Shown here piece by piece: positions 33,710 to 42,747 of a stretch of 64,000 nt of DNA. The notes beneath the pieces were generated by a model. That model did no database searches. It worked only from the letters and a program-made list of their open reading frames with translations, and was not told the DNA's origin. The DNA comes from Caballeronia sp. INDeC2 (lineage in GTDB: Bacteria > Pseudomonadota > Gammaproteobacteria > Burkholderiales > Burkholderiaceae): contig NZ_JALQDG010000032.1 of assembly GCF_023631325.1 (NCBI RefSeq), positions 1 to 64,000 on the forward strand. Reading direction: 5' to 3'. Every line of letters begins with the position of its first letter. The stretch's first letter is position 1. The position numbers and the translations under genes are program-made.

Positions 33710-34915
33710 GTGAACCCTCTTCTGCTTACGCATTTCACCGCCACGAGTTGCGCCGGTCGGGGCCTCGACGCGACGCTCGCCGCGCTGTCGGACGCGCGCA
33801 GCGGACTCGCACCGTGTGATTTCGAAGACGCCGTGCTGCGCACGTTCACCGGCCGTGTCGCGGGCATCGAGAGCGCGCCGGTCCGCGCGGATCTCGCCGA
33901 ATTCGACTGCCGCAACAACCGGCTCGCGCAACTGGCGATGACGCAGGACGGCTTCGACGAACGCGTGCGCGAAGCAATCGAACGATACGGCGCGCAACGC
34001 GTCGGCGTCTTCATGGGCACGAGCACGGCGGGCATTCTGGAAACCGAGCTCGCCTATCAGCGGCGCGACGCGCAAACCGGCGCGCTGCCCGCCGATTTCA
34101 ATTACGCGACCACGCACAATCCCTATTCGCTCGCCGGCTTCGTGCGCGCGTACTTCGGGCTGCGCGGACCGGCGGCGTCGGTGTCGTCGGCATGTTCGTC
34201 GGGGGCGAAGGTTTTCGGGTCGGCGCGGCGCATGCTGGAAACCGGTCTGATCGATGCAGCCGTGGTCGGCGGCGTCGATACGCTCTGTCTCACGACGCTC
34301 TACGGCTTCAACTCGCTCGAACTGCTCGCGCCGGGACCGTGCAAACCGTTCGACGTGAAGCGCGACGGCATTTCCATCGGCGAGGCGGCGGCGTTCGGCT
34401 TGCTCGAACGCGATGGAACCCATCACGCCGATGACGACGCGATTCGTCTGCTCGGCATCGGCGAATCGAGCGATGCGTATCACATGTCGTCGCCGCATCC
34501 CGAAGGGCTCGGCGCGCGCATGGCGATGGAACAGGCGCTCGCAAGCGCCGGCCTCGATGCGCGCGATATCGGCTACGTGAATCTGCACGGCACGGCGACG
34601 CCCAGCAACGACGCCGCCGAAAGCCGCGCGCTCGCGAGCCTGTTCGACCGCGTGCCATGCAGTTCGACCAAAGGCGCGACGGGTCACACGCTCGGCGCGG
34701 CGGGCGCGCTCGAAGCGGTGATCGCGGCGCTCGCCTTGCGGCATCAGATGATTCCGGCGGGCGCCAACACGAGCGAGCCGGACCCCGCGCTCGGCCTCGA
34801 CTACGTGCTCGAAACCCGCGACGCGCCGTTGCGCGCGGTGCTGTCCAACTCGTTCGGCTTCGGCGGTACGAACTGCAGTCTCGTGTTCGGACGCAAGGGA
34901 GCGGGCGCGGCATGA
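33710..34915 (+). CDS. Beta-ketoacyl-ACP synthase (KS), aryl-polyene cluster
   Basis: A 401-residue condensing enzyme. The catalytic triad is intact: Cys162 in SVSSACSSGAK, His293 in NLHGTATPSND and His326 in KGATGHTLGAAG. It would extend the polyene chain with malonyl-ACP (ApeO/ApeR-type). The start is GTG at 33710. The stop overlaps the start of the chain-length-factor gene by 4 bases, so the two are likely made in equal amounts and form a heterodimer as in type II systems. Confidence 0.9.
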   Translation: MNPLLLTHFTATSCAGRGLDATLAALSDARSGLAPCDFEDAVLRTFTGRVAGIESAPVRADLAEFDCRNNRLAQLAMTQDGFDERVREAIERYGAQRVGVFMGTSTAGILETELAYQRRDAQTGALPADFNYATTHNPYSLAGFVRAYFGLRGPAASVSSACSSGAKVFGSARRMLETGLIDAAVVGGVDTLCLTTLYGFNSLELLAPGPCKPFDVKRDGISIGEAAAFGLLERDGTHHADDDAIRLLGIGESSDAYHMSSPHPEGLGARMAMEQALASAGLDARDIGYVNLHGTATPSNDAAESRALASLFDRVPCSSTKGATGHTLGAAGALEAVIAALALRHQMIPAGANTSEPDPALGLDYVLETRDAPLRAVLSNSFGFGGTNCSLVFGRKGAGAA

Positions 34916-35709
34916 CTCCTTTGCGTGCTTATATTGAAGGCGTCGGCGTGATCGGGCCGGGACTCGCGGACTGGCCTCAGACCGCCGGCGTGCTGGCGCA
35001 GCGCACCGCGCGAACCGCCGCGCAGACCGTGCTGCCCGCGCCCGCGAGCCTGCCTTCGGCCGAACGCCGCCGCACCGGGCCGGTCGTGCGCGCGGCGCTC
35101 GCGGCTGCGCACGAAGCGGTTGCGCAAAGCGGCCGCGACGCCGCGACGCTCGCCGCCGTGTTCGCGGCATCGGGCGGCGATGGCGGGAATTTTCACGCGA
35201 TCTGCGAAACCCTCGCGAGCGGCGAACCGCAACTCTCGCCGACACGCTTTCACAACTCCGTCCACAACGCGCCCGCGGGCTACTGGAGCATCGCGACGCG
35301 CGCGATGGCCGCATCGAACGTGCTGTGCGCGTACGACGGCAGCTTCGCGGCGGGCTTGCTGGAGAGCCTCGCGCAAGTGAGCGTCGATGGCGCCGCGACG
35401 CTGCTCGTCGCGTATGACACGGACTATCCGGAACCATTGCGCCATGCGCGTCCGATCACGGATGCGTTCGGCGTCGCGCTGGTGCTTGCGCCGCAGAAGA
35501 GCGCACGCACGCTCGCGTGCATCGAGGCGCATCTCACGGATGCCAACGCGTCCATCTTCGCCGATACCGATGTCGAAGCGCTGCGTCTGTCGAATCCCGC
35601 CGCGCGCGCGTTGCCCTTGCTCGAAGCGCTGGCGTGCGGGAAAGCATCGCATGTCGTGCTCGATTATCTCGACGACACGCGCCTCGCCGTGAATATCGAC
35701 CCATCATGA
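34912..35709 (+). CDS. Ketosynthase chain-length-factor-like protein
   Basis: A 265-residue protein with the N-terminal half of a thiolase fold (YIEGVGVIGPGL start, then AAVFAASGGDGGNFHAICE and SPTRFHNSVHNAPAGYWSI). It lacks the catalytic Cys and the two His motifs of the adjacent KS, and is shorter than a full KS. This is the form of the 'beta-ketoacyl synthase chain length factor' family (ApeC-like) found in aryl-polyene clusters. It probably pairs with the KS to set chain length. ATGA overlaps join it to both neighbours. Confidence 0.85.
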   Translation: MTPLRAYIEGVGVIGPGLADWPQTAGVLAQRTARTAAQTVLPAPASLPSAERRRTGPVVRAALAAAHEAVAQSGRDAATLAAVFAASGGDGGNFHAICETLASGEPQLSPTRFHNSVHNAPAGYWSIATRAMAASNVLCAYDGSFAAGLLESLAQVSVDGAATLLVAYDTDYPEPLRHARPITDAFGVALVLAPQKSARTLACIEAHLTDANASIFADTDVEALRLSNPAARALPLLEALACGKASHVVLDYLDDTRLAVNIDPS

Positions 35710-36173
35710 CGGCCGCGCAGATTCTCGATCGCGACTGGATCGCCGCGCGCATTCCGCATGGCGGCGCGATGTGTCTGCTCGATGCCGTCGCCGCGTGGGA
35801 TGCGCAACGCATCCGCTGCACCGCGACGAGTCATCTGCACGCGGACAATCCGCTGCGCTCGAAAGGACGGCTCGCGTCGGTGTGCGGCATCGAATACGCC
35901 GCGCAGGCGATGGCGGTGCATGGAGCGCTCGTCGGCGAGGAAGGCAGGCGGCCGCGCGTGGGCATGCTGACGAGCGTGCGTAGCGTTCAGACGCACGTCG
36001 ACCGGCTCGACACGCTCGACGGCCCGCTCGATATCGACGCCGAACGCATGGGCGGCGACGACAACACCGTGCTGTACCGCTTCACCGTTCACTGCGCGGG
36101 ACGATTGCTCTTGAGCGGACGCGCCGCCGTGATTCTCGACGCGGCTCAGGCCGCCGGTTTCGTCGCGCAATAA
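35706..36173 (+). CDS. Hotdog-fold 3-hydroxyacyl-ACP dehydratase (ApeP-like)
   Basis: A 155-residue hotdog-fold protein, MTAAQILDRDWIAARIPHGG at the start. The IPHGGAMCLLDAV segment supplies the FabZ/FabA-like catalytic His. It matches the ApeP-type dehydratase of aryl-polyene clusters, the second dehydratase of this locus beside the ApeI-like domain of the AMP-ligase fusion. Its ATG overlaps the chain-length-factor stop. Its last 28 bases overlap the 3' end of the convergent UbiE-type methyltransferase gene. Confidence 0.85.
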   Translation: MTAAQILDRDWIAARIPHGGAMCLLDAVAAWDAQRIRCTATSHLHADNPLRSKGRLASVCGIEYAAQAMAVHGALVGEEGRRPRVGMLTSVRSVQTHVDRLDTLDGPLDIDAERMGGDDNTVLYRFTVHCAGRLLLSGRAAVILDAAQAAGFVAQ

Positions 36174-36913
36174 GCCGAGAAGATGCCGAGTTCGACATCG
36201 CGGCGCACGTTCGCGAAGCCCGCGCGTCTGATCGCTGCAATCACCGTGTCGGGCGGCACACACGCCTCGATCGTGTCCCAGTAATAGCGCATCAGTTCGA
36301 CGCTTTCCCCTTTCTTTCCGACGATGCGCGCGATCATCGGCACGACGCCGCGCATGTAGAACTTCAGTGCCGCGACGCCGACGCCATGCGCGGGGCGCGT
36401 GATTTCGAGCACGCAGAGCCGTCCGCCGGGCGCGAGCACGCGGAAATATTCGTCGAAGGCTTTGGCGAGATCGCTGACGTGGCGCAGCGCGAAACCCATG
36501 CTGAGGAAATCGTAGGCGGCGCTGTCGCACGGCAGATCCTCGGCGGTGCCGATGCGCGTCTCCACGCCGATCGGAAGATGCGCCTCGCCGACCATGCCCG
36601 CACTCGGATCGACGCCCGTGACGAGCGCCGGATCGCCCGTGATCGCGACCGCTTCCTTCGTGACGAGCCCGGTGCCCATGCCGACGTCGAGCACCCGCAT
36701 GCCGCGCGCGAGACCCGCCGAACGCAACGCCCGGTTGCGATACCACGGGCCGGAGCCGAAGGCCATTGCGCGCTCGATGGCGTCGTAGTCCGACGCGGTG
36801 CGGTCGAACATGCCGCGCAGCCAGTTGCGCCTGCCGGGTTCGTCGGAATAGTAGGAAGTCAGCGGCTCGTGCGGGGCTTTCTGGTCGATCTCTTCGCGCC
36901 GGGGGGAAGTCAT
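36146..36913 (-). CDS. UbiE/COQ5-type SAM methyltransferase
   Basis: A 255-residue class I methyltransferase. The SAM-binding motif is VLDVGMGTGLVTKEA (residues ~68-82) and an acidic loop GVDPSAGM follows; the UbiE-type RHVSDLAKAFDEYFRVLAPG is present. The ATG at 36913 has GGAGA upstream. It is convergent with the dehydratase gene and overlaps it tail to tail by 28 bases. It could act on a quinone-like ring or on the aryl head group of the polyene; the housekeeping ubiE is normally elsewhere with ubiB and ubiJ, which are absent here. Confidence 0.82.
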   Translation of the reverse strand: MTSPRREEIDQKAPHEPLTSYYSDEPGRRNWLRGMFDRTASDYDAIERAMAFGSGPWYRNRALRSAGLARGMRVLDVGMGTGLVTKEAVAITGDPALVTGVDPSAGMVGEAHLPIGVETRIGTAEDLPCDSAAYDFLSMGFALRHVSDLAKAFDEYFRVLAPGGRLCVLEITRPAHGVGVAALKFYMRGVVPMIARIVGKKGESVELMRYYWDTIEACVPPDTVIAAIRRAGFANVRRDVELGIFSAYCATKPAA

Positions 36914-37000
36914 TGCGTCTCCTGTGACGGTCTGCAACCTGCACTTTTTTATCACAGCGAGATCGACGGCGTCACGCTCGCCCGTGCGCGTGAACTCCGA

Positions 37001-37663
37001 TCATTCGACGACGACCTCTCTTTGCACGGCGATCTCCGGCGCGGGCAACGCCAGCGTCAGCGCCTTGCGCGCGCGCATCAGCGAGGTGCGCACGCGCCGC
37101 TCGGGGCGGCTGAACATCCCGCCGCCCACCAGCGCCACGAACGATGCGATCAGAGGCACCGCGAGCAGCATCGTCGCGAACTTGAAGAGACCGAGTTTCA
37201 ACGGACTGCGCGACGCCCACGCGGACCACGCAATCGCGAAACCCGTATACGCGATGCCCGCAGGCGCGCCCGCCAGTTCGGGCATGCCGATACGCTGGGC
37301 GAACGGCATCGGGAAAATCAGGACGAAGAGCGCGATGCTCGATATCGCGTGAACGAGCAGCGCGCGCCGCTGCTTCACGAGGCTCGTGACCGACCAGAAC
37401 GCCAGCACGAGCACGAAAGGCGGACATGCGGCCACCACGGCCGCGAGCGCGAGATAGACCGCGACGCCGCTGATCAGATTGCGCAAATAGCCTTCCGACG
37501 ACGCGTAATACACCATGTACCCCGCAGCGAGCGTGGCCACGCTCGCGGCGAACGCGGTGATGCCGCCCTGCCCGTCCGGCGCAACGGCGAGTCTCAGCAT
37601 CGGGAGACTCGTGAAGCCGACGAGATAAATCAGGAACCGCACGACCGAAAAACGCTGTTTCAT
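37001..37663 (-). CDS. Multi-pass membrane protein, unknown
   Basis: A 220-residue protein with about six hydrophobic segments (for example VVRFLIYLVGFTSLPMLRL, VAVYLALAAVVAACPPFVLV, ISSIALFVLIFPMPF, LLAVPLIASFVALVGGGMF) and a short cytoplasmic tail. The ATG at 37663 has GGGG six bases upstream. Not recognised. It stands alone between the UbiE-type gene and the flavin reductase and shows no operon link, though the aryl-polyene cluster is close. Confidence 0.65.
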   Translation of the reverse strand: MKQRFSVVRFLIYLVGFTSLPMLRLAVAPDGQGGITAFAASVATLAAGYMVYYASSEGYLRNLISGVAVYLALAAVVAACPPFVLVLAFWSVTSLVKQRRALLVHAISSIALFVLIFPMPFAQRIGMPELAGAPAGIAYTGFAIAWSAWASRSPLKLGLFKFATMLLAVPLIASFVALVGGGMFSRPERRVRTSLMRARKALTLALPAPEIAVQREVVVE

Positions 37664-37868
37664 ACTTCGCCCCATTCCCCTGACGGTGCGAGCGGTCGCC
37701 TACGAGACCTGTCCTCGCCCATCTATCGCGCGCGTCCGAATCGAATGACGGATCGCGCGCTCAAAAGCGCCGCCGCGAATAGCCTTTCGGTCTTTCGCGG
37801 TCGACGTCTCTTTATCGACGGGGAAACGGGAAAACTTGAGCCCTCGCGTGCGGGGCTGGAGATGGATG

Positions 37869-38450
37869 TCAGCGCGTGAGCGGCTTAGCCTGCTTCATCG
37901 ACGACGCGCTCACGAACTTGCCCGCGCCCAGATGGTGAATCGTGTGCAGCGGCTGATTCGAGTCGTCGACGATCCAGTGTCCGTCGACGAACACGCGCGC
38001 ATCGGCCGCGGCCGCGACGACTTCCGCAAAACAGGTGTCGTAGGCGTCTTCCGTGTGCTTTTCGTCGATGAGTTTGCATTCGAGCCACGCCGCGCAGTTC
38101 GTCTCGATGAGCGGCAGGCCGAGCACCGGCCCGGCCACCGTCTCGATGCCGAAGGCTTCGAACTTGTCGATCTCGCGCCCGCTCGTCGAGCCCACCGCGT
38201 AAGTGAGATCGATCATCGCCGCGCCCGGCACGATGAGGCCGAACGTGCCGCTCGCGGCGGCCAGTTCGCGCGTGTAGGTGTGTTTGTCGATCACGACGGC
38301 GACACGCGGCGGCGTGAACTCCACCGGCATCGACCAGGCGGCGGCCATCACGTTGCGCCGTCCGCCGTGCGCACTAGTGACGAGCACGGTTGGACCGTGA
38401 TTGATGAGGCGGCTGGCGTGCTCCAGCCTGACGGGGCGAAAGTGGGTCAT
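37869..38450 (-). CDS. Flavin reductase-like domain protein (DIM6/NTAB)
   Basis: A 193-residue protein of the FMN-binding split-barrel flavin reductase family. The N-terminal HGPTVLVTSAHGGRRNVMAA, the PPRVAVVIDKHTYT segment and GTFGLIVPGA follow the family pattern for FMN binding. It may supply reduced flavin to an oxygenase or act as an NAD(P)H-flavin oxidoreductase. Length is normal. It lies 100 bases downstream of the next gene in the same direction, but the ribosome binding site is weak and no partner monooxygenase is adjacent. Confidence 0.8.
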   Translation of the reverse strand: MTHFRPVRLEHASRLINHGPTVLVTSAHGGRRNVMAAAWSMPVEFTPPRVAVVIDKHTYTRELAAASGTFGLIVPGAAMIDLTYAVGSTSGREIDKFEAFGIETVAGPVLGLPLIETNCAAWLECKLIDEKHTEDAYDTCFAEVVAAAADARVFVDGHWIVDDSNQPLHTIHHLGAGKFVSASSMKQAKPLTR

Positions 38451-38550
38451 GGTTTTTTTAATGCAAAAGGCGATTCGCGTGATTGTATGCGGTGTTCAAA
38501 ATGCGCGTCGCCCGCGTGATCCGCGCATTGCACATCCACGACGCCTACGA

Positions 38551-39798
38551 TCAAGGCGTTTGCAACCCGCCATCCATCAAACGCGTCTGCGTCCATCGCG
38601 TGACTTCGCGCTCGCACGGATACTTCGCCGCTTCGTTCTCGTCGAGATCGACGCCCAGTCCCGCTTTGTCGTTCGCGTAGACGAAGCCATTGCGAAACGC
38701 CGGCAGCCCGGGAAACACATCGAGCAACGCCTCGCGCGGTCCTTTGAGTTCTTGAATGACGAAGTTCGGCGGTTGCGTGCCCGACCATTCCTGCACGCCG
38801 AAATTGCGCGAGGCCAGATCGATATGAATGTTCGCGGCATGCGCGAGCGGCGACATGTCGCCCGGACCATGCCAGGCCGTGCGCACGCCGAACTGCTCCG
38901 CGAAAATCTGCAGCTTGCGTGCCGCGGTGATGCCGCCGATCTGACTCAGATGCACGCGAATGAAATCGATCAGACGTTCCGTAATCAAAAAGCGCCATTC
39001 GTACGGATTGTTGAAAAGCTCGCCTTGCGCCAGCGGCGTCGTGGTCTTTTCGCGCAACCGGCGCATCCATTCGCCCTCTTCCAGCGAAATCGCGTCTTCG
39101 AGAAAGAACAGCTCGTAAGGCTCGAGTTCGCACGCGAGGCGGATCGCTTCGACCGGCTTCAGACGCTCGTGCACGTCGTGACATAACGCGACATCGAATC
39201 CGACCTTGCTGCGGATGCCATCGAAGAGTTTGAGCGTTTCGCGGATGTACTTGCGGCTATCGAGATAGATACCGTCCGCCGCGCCTTCGGGCGCATTCGA
39301 CGGCGCGCGGCCGAACGCGCCGCCGCCGTATCCTCCGCTCTGACAGCGAATGTGCGTGATGCCCTGCTCGCGATAGCGCTGGATGTTCTCGCAGAGTTCG
39401 TTCAGATCGCGGCCGTCGGCATGACGATAGATCGGCACGCCTTCGCGCACCTTGCCGCCGAACAACTGATAGAGCGGCATGTTCGCGAGCTTGCCCTTGA
39501 TGTCCCACAACGCCATGTCGACACCTGAAATCGCGTTGTTTTCGATCGGACCATTGCGCCAGTACGCGTTCTGATGCATCAACTGCCAGAGCTCTTCGAT
39601 CGCATCCGCATCGCGCCCGATGAGCAAAGGCCGCAAGTATTCCTCGATCAGACATTTGACCGCGAGATGCCGGTATGCGAACGTCGCACAGCCCAGCCCG
39701 TACAAGCCGGGCTGATTCGTCTCGACCTTGACGACGATGAGATTGATGCCTTCCGGCGCGGTCAGAATGACCTTGATATCGGTGATGAGCGTTGCCAT
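38551..39798 (-). CDS. Enolase-superfamily dehydratase (RspA/mannonate dehydratase group)
   Basis: A 415-residue mandelate racemase/muconate lactonizing family protein of the RspA/ManD subgroup. The capping domain is at the N-terminus; the barrel carries CHDVHERLKP, FFLEDAISLEEG and AQGELFNNP as the metal-ligand strands, then TAWHGPGDMSPLAHAANI as the catalytic His region. It should remove water from a sugar acid such as D-mannonate, D-gluconate or a related hexonate. It is last in a left-going operon with an MFS hexonate transporter, an SDR and a GntR regulator. The ATG at 39798 is 4 bases from the MFS stop. Confidence 0.85.
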   Translation of the reverse strand: MATLITDIKVILTAPEGINLIVVKVETNQPGLYGLGCATFAYRHLAVKCLIEEYLRPLLIGRDADAIEELWQLMHQNAYWRNGPIENNAISGVDMALWDIKGKLANMPLYQLFGGKVREGVPIYRHADGRDLNELCENIQRYREQGITHIRCQSGGYGGGAFGRAPSNAPEGAADGIYLDSRKYIRETLKLFDGIRSKVGFDVALCHDVHERLKPVEAIRLACELEPYELFFLEDAISLEEGEWMRRLREKTTTPLAQGELFNNPYEWRFLITERLIDFIRVHLSQIGGITAARKLQIFAEQFGVRTAWHGPGDMSPLAHAANIHIDLASRNFGVQEWSGTQPPNFVIQELKGPREALLDVFPGLPAFRNGFVYANDKAGLGVDLDENEAAKYPCEREVTRWTQTRLMDGGLQTP

Positions 39799-39802
39799 TG
39801 CC

Positions 39803-41122
39803 TTATTCCACGATGGCGGAAGACACGGCATCGGACTTCGTGCCCGCGCCTCCCCGGGGTGTCGATCGCTGGCCCGTCTGCGCGGGCACGAGCATCATGA
39901 GCACGACCGACGCGAGCAAAGCTGCGGCCATGAACACGTACGATGCGGAAGGACTGCCCGTCGCGCCGTTCAGATAACCGACGAGCCACGCGCCGAGGAA
40001 CGCGCCGAGCGCGCCGCACGCGTTGATCAGACCGATCGCGCCGCCGAGCACGTTGCTCGGAATCAGCTCGGGCACGAGCGCGAAGAACGGTCCGTACGGC
40101 GCATACATCGTCGCACCCGCGATTACGAGCAGCGCAAACGACAGCCAGAAATTCGAGGTGCCGACGAGATACGAACCGACGAAAGCGATCGTGCCGATCA
40201 ACAGCAAGGGCCACACGAAGAGCTTGCGGTTGCGCGTCTTGTCCGACAGATACGACGCGATCAACATCAACACGATGGCCGCGAGATACGGCACGGCGGA
40301 GAGCCAGCCGACCGACACGATATCGATCGTCTTCGATGCCGACTTCAATATAGACGGCAGCCACATGATGAAGCCGTACACGCCGATGCTCCACAACGCG
40401 TGAATCGCGCAGCACTTGAGCACGATGGACGAACGGAACGCCGCCTTGTAATCGCGCACCGGCGCGATATGCGCCTGCTCGGACTTGAGGATCGCGGCGA
40501 AATCGGCCTTCTCCTTGTCGCTCATCCACGGCGCGTCGGCCGGACGATCCTTCACCGTGAACCACCACACGATCGCCCACAGAATCGCGGGCACGCCTTC
40601 GATCACGAACATCTCTCGCCAGCCGAAGTTGCGCACGAGGTAGCCGGACACGATCGACATCCACAGCACCGTCACCGGGTTGCCGAGAATCAGAAACGTG
40701 TTCGCGCGCGAGCGTTCGGTGCGCGTGAACCATCGGCTGATGTACATGAGCATCGACGGCATCACCGCTGCTTCGACGATGCCGAGCATGAAGCGCAGCA
40801 CCATCAGCATCGGAATGTTGCTGACCATGCCGGTCGCGGCGGCGCACACGCCCCACAAAATCAGGCTCGCGAAGATGAGCTTCTTGACGCTGTTCTTCTG
40901 CGCGTAGATCGCGCCTGGCACTTGAAACAGGCAGTAGCCGAGGAAGAAGAGCGAGCCGATCAGCGATGAAGTCGCGGACGTGATGCCGAGATCTCTATCG
41001 ATGCCCGCCGCCGCCGCGAAGCCGTAATTCGCTCGATCCAGATAAGCGAGGCTATACGTGATGAAGATGATCGGCATGAGATGCCACCATCTTTGCGGCG
41101 CGACTGTCTTGATGTTGTCCAT
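39803..41122 (-). CDS. MFS anion/hexuronate-type transporter
   Basis: A 439-residue ACS-family major facilitator protein with twelve hydrophobic segments. The opening RWWHLMPIIFITYSLAYLDR and the segment NYGFAAAAGIDRDLGIT are typical of galactonate, glucarate and hexuronate:H+ symporters. It likely imports the sugar acid used by the dehydratase and SDR next to it. The ATG at 41122 begins MDNIKTVAPQ; a longer start at 41161 would run into the SDR gene. The gap to the SDR stop is 13 bases. Confidence 0.85.
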   Translation of the reverse strand: MDNIKTVAPQRWWHLMPIIFITYSLAYLDRANYGFAAAAGIDRDLGITSATSSLIGSLFFLGYCLFQVPGAIYAQKNSVKKLIFASLILWGVCAAATGMVSNIPMLMVLRFMLGIVEAAVMPSMLMYISRWFTRTERSRANTFLILGNPVTVLWMSIVSGYLVRNFGWREMFVIEGVPAILWAIVWWFTVKDRPADAPWMSDKEKADFAAILKSEQAHIAPVRDYKAAFRSSIVLKCCAIHALWSIGVYGFIMWLPSILKSASKTIDIVSVGWLSAVPYLAAIVLMLIASYLSDKTRNRKLFVWPLLLIGTIAFVGSYLVGTSNFWLSFALLVIAGATMYAPYGPFFALVPELIPSNVLGGAIGLINACGALGAFLGAWLVGYLNGATGSPSASYVFMAAALLASVVLMMLVPAQTGQRSTPRGGAGTKSDAVSSAIVE

Positions 41123-41135
41123 GATGTCTCCGATG

Positions 41136-41903
41136 TCAAAGCACGGCGAGCCAGCCGCCATCGACGTAAATGATTTGTCCGTTCACATAGCTCGATGCGG
41201 GCGACGCGAGATATACCGCCGTGCCGACGAGTTCTTCGGGCTTGCCCCAGCGTTGCGACGGGTTGCTGCTCTTCACCCACGCATCGAAGCTCGCGTTGTC
41301 GACGAGCGCCTGATTCATGTCGGTCAGGATGTAGCCGGGACCGATCGCGTTCGCCTGAATGTCGAAGGACGCCCATTCGGCGCTCATCGCGCGGGTGAGC
41401 ATCTTGATGCCGCCCTTCGCGGCCGTGTAGGGCGCGACGGTCGCGCGCGCGGCTTCGCTCGTCAGCGAACCGATGTTGATGATCTTGCCGCCGCACTTGC
41501 GCTCGATCATGCGCCGCGCCGCCTCCTTCGCGACGATGAACGCGCTCGTCAGATTGGTGTCGATCACGCGCTGCCAGTCGGCGAGCGCGAGTTCGATCAT
41601 CGGCTTGCGGAACTGGATACCCGCGTTGTTCACGACGATGTCCACCTCGACGCCCTGTGCATCCCATGCCGCGAATGCGGCGGCGACGGATGCTTCATCG
41701 GTGACGTCGAACGCCTGGCCGCGTGCGTCGAAACCTTGCGACTGCAAGCGGCTCACCGCGATATCGACGGTCTCGGCTTTCGTGCCGTTGACGATGACGC
41801 GCGCACCCGCCGCCGCGAGTCCTTCCACGAGCGCATAGCCGATGCCGCGCGCCGAGCCGGTGACGAGCGCCGTGCGGCCGCTCAAATCGAACAACTTGTT
41901 CAT
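41136..41903 (-). CDS. SDR oxidoreductase, gluconate 5-dehydrogenase-type
   Basis: A 255-residue classical short-chain dehydrogenase. The cofactor motif is VTGSARGIG (residues 14-22), NNAG is at about 90-93 and the catalytic residues are in NIGSLTSE and PYTAAKGG. Full-length likeness is to IdnO-type gluconate 5-dehydrogenases, which interconvert 5-keto-gluconate and gluconate, although other sugar acids are possible. AAGGAAA precedes the ATG. It is the first enzyme gene after the regulator in the left-going operon. Confidence 0.85.
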   Translation of the reverse strand: MNKLFDLSGRTALVTGSARGIGYALVEGLAAAGARVIVNGTKAETVDIAVSRLQSQGFDARGQAFDVTDEASVAAAFAAWDAQGVEVDIVVNNAGIQFRKPMIELALADWQRVIDTNLTSAFIVAKEAARRMIERKCGGKIINIGSLTSEAARATVAPYTAAKGGIKMLTRAMSAEWASFDIQANAIGPGYILTDMNQALVDNASFDAWVKSSNPSQRWGKPEELVGTAVYLASPASSYVNGQIIYVDGGWLAVL

Positions 41904-42008
41904 GCGTGTTTCCTTGATGTGATGCGTTCAGATCGAGGACGCGAACGCGCCCGCACAGCCCGCTTTCGCAGGCTGCGGTCCTTGTCGTTTCGTAACGGAG
42001 ATGCGGTG

Positions 42009-42728
42009 CTACAACGGCTTGTCGTTGGCGGTGCGATGAAGCGCCGCGCGATCGTCGAAGTCCTTTTGCGCGCGTTCGATCAGCGTGAGCACGGCCTCTT
42101 CGGCCGCATGTGCATCGCCCTTTTCGATGGCGACGCACAACGCTTCGTGCATCGGCAGCGAGCGCGCGGGGCCGCCCTCGATTTCCGAGCTCAACTCGAA
42201 GCTCGTGCGCAAGATCGCTGAGAGCGCGTTCTGCATCTGCTGGACGAACTGGTTGTGACAAGCGGTGAGGATCGCGCCATGAAAGGCGAGGTCCGCGGGC
42301 ACGTATTCGCCTTGCCCGGCGACGGCGCGCTCCATCGCCTTGAACGCGCGCCGCACCGCGATACGGTCATCGGGCGTCGCGCGCCTGGCCGCGAGCTTCG
42401 CGGCATTCGGCTCGATGATCGTGCGCAATTCCATGAGGTCGCGGATGAGATCGGCATCGACGGCTCCGGCGCGCGCGCGCCACGTGATCACGTCGGGATC
42501 GAACAGTTGCCAGTGAGAGCGCGGCAGCACGATCGTGCCGTGGCGGCGCCGCACCTGGAGCATGCCCTTCGCGGACAGCGACTTCATCGTCTCGCGGATG
42601 GTTATTCGACTCACCTTCATCAGTTGAGCAAGTTCGTCTTCGGCGGGCAGGATGTCGCCCGGCGCGAATTTGCCCGCGCAGATTTGCTCGCCCATCCGGT
42701 TCAGCACTTGGCGGTGCAAGGTTGGCAT
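42009..42728 (-). CDS. GntR/FadR-family regulator of the sugar-acid operon
   Basis: A 239-residue GntR-family repressor. The winged helix (residues ~5-70) includes DILPAEDELAQLMKVSRITI. The FCD domain follows with the metal-site residues of the family (LAFHGAILTACHNQF, SLPMHEALCVAIEKGD). It is transcribed in the same direction as the SDR, MFS and dehydratase genes, 105 bases upstream of the SDR. A perfect 14-bp palindrome lies 20-33 bases upstream of its ATG, consistent with self-repression and operon control by a sugar acid. Confidence 0.9.
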   Translation of the reverse strand: MPTLHRQVLNRMGEQICAGKFAPGDILPAEDELAQLMKVSRITIRETMKSLSAKGMLQVRRRHGTIVLPRSHWQLFDPDVITWRARAGAVDADLIRDLMELRTIIEPNAAKLAARRATPDDRIAVRRAFKAMERAVAGQGEYVPADLAFHGAILTACHNQFVQQMQNALSAILRTSFELSSEIEGGPARSLPMHEALCVAIEKGDAHAAEEAVLTLIERAQKDFDDRAALHRTANDKPL

Positions 42729-42747
42729 CGTCGGCTATTCCTTCTAG

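Noticed and set aside
36146..36913. Housekeeping ubiE of ubiquinone synthesis
   Set aside because: The usual neighbours ubiJ and ubiB are absent and the gene lies against the aryl-polyene operon; family name only is used.
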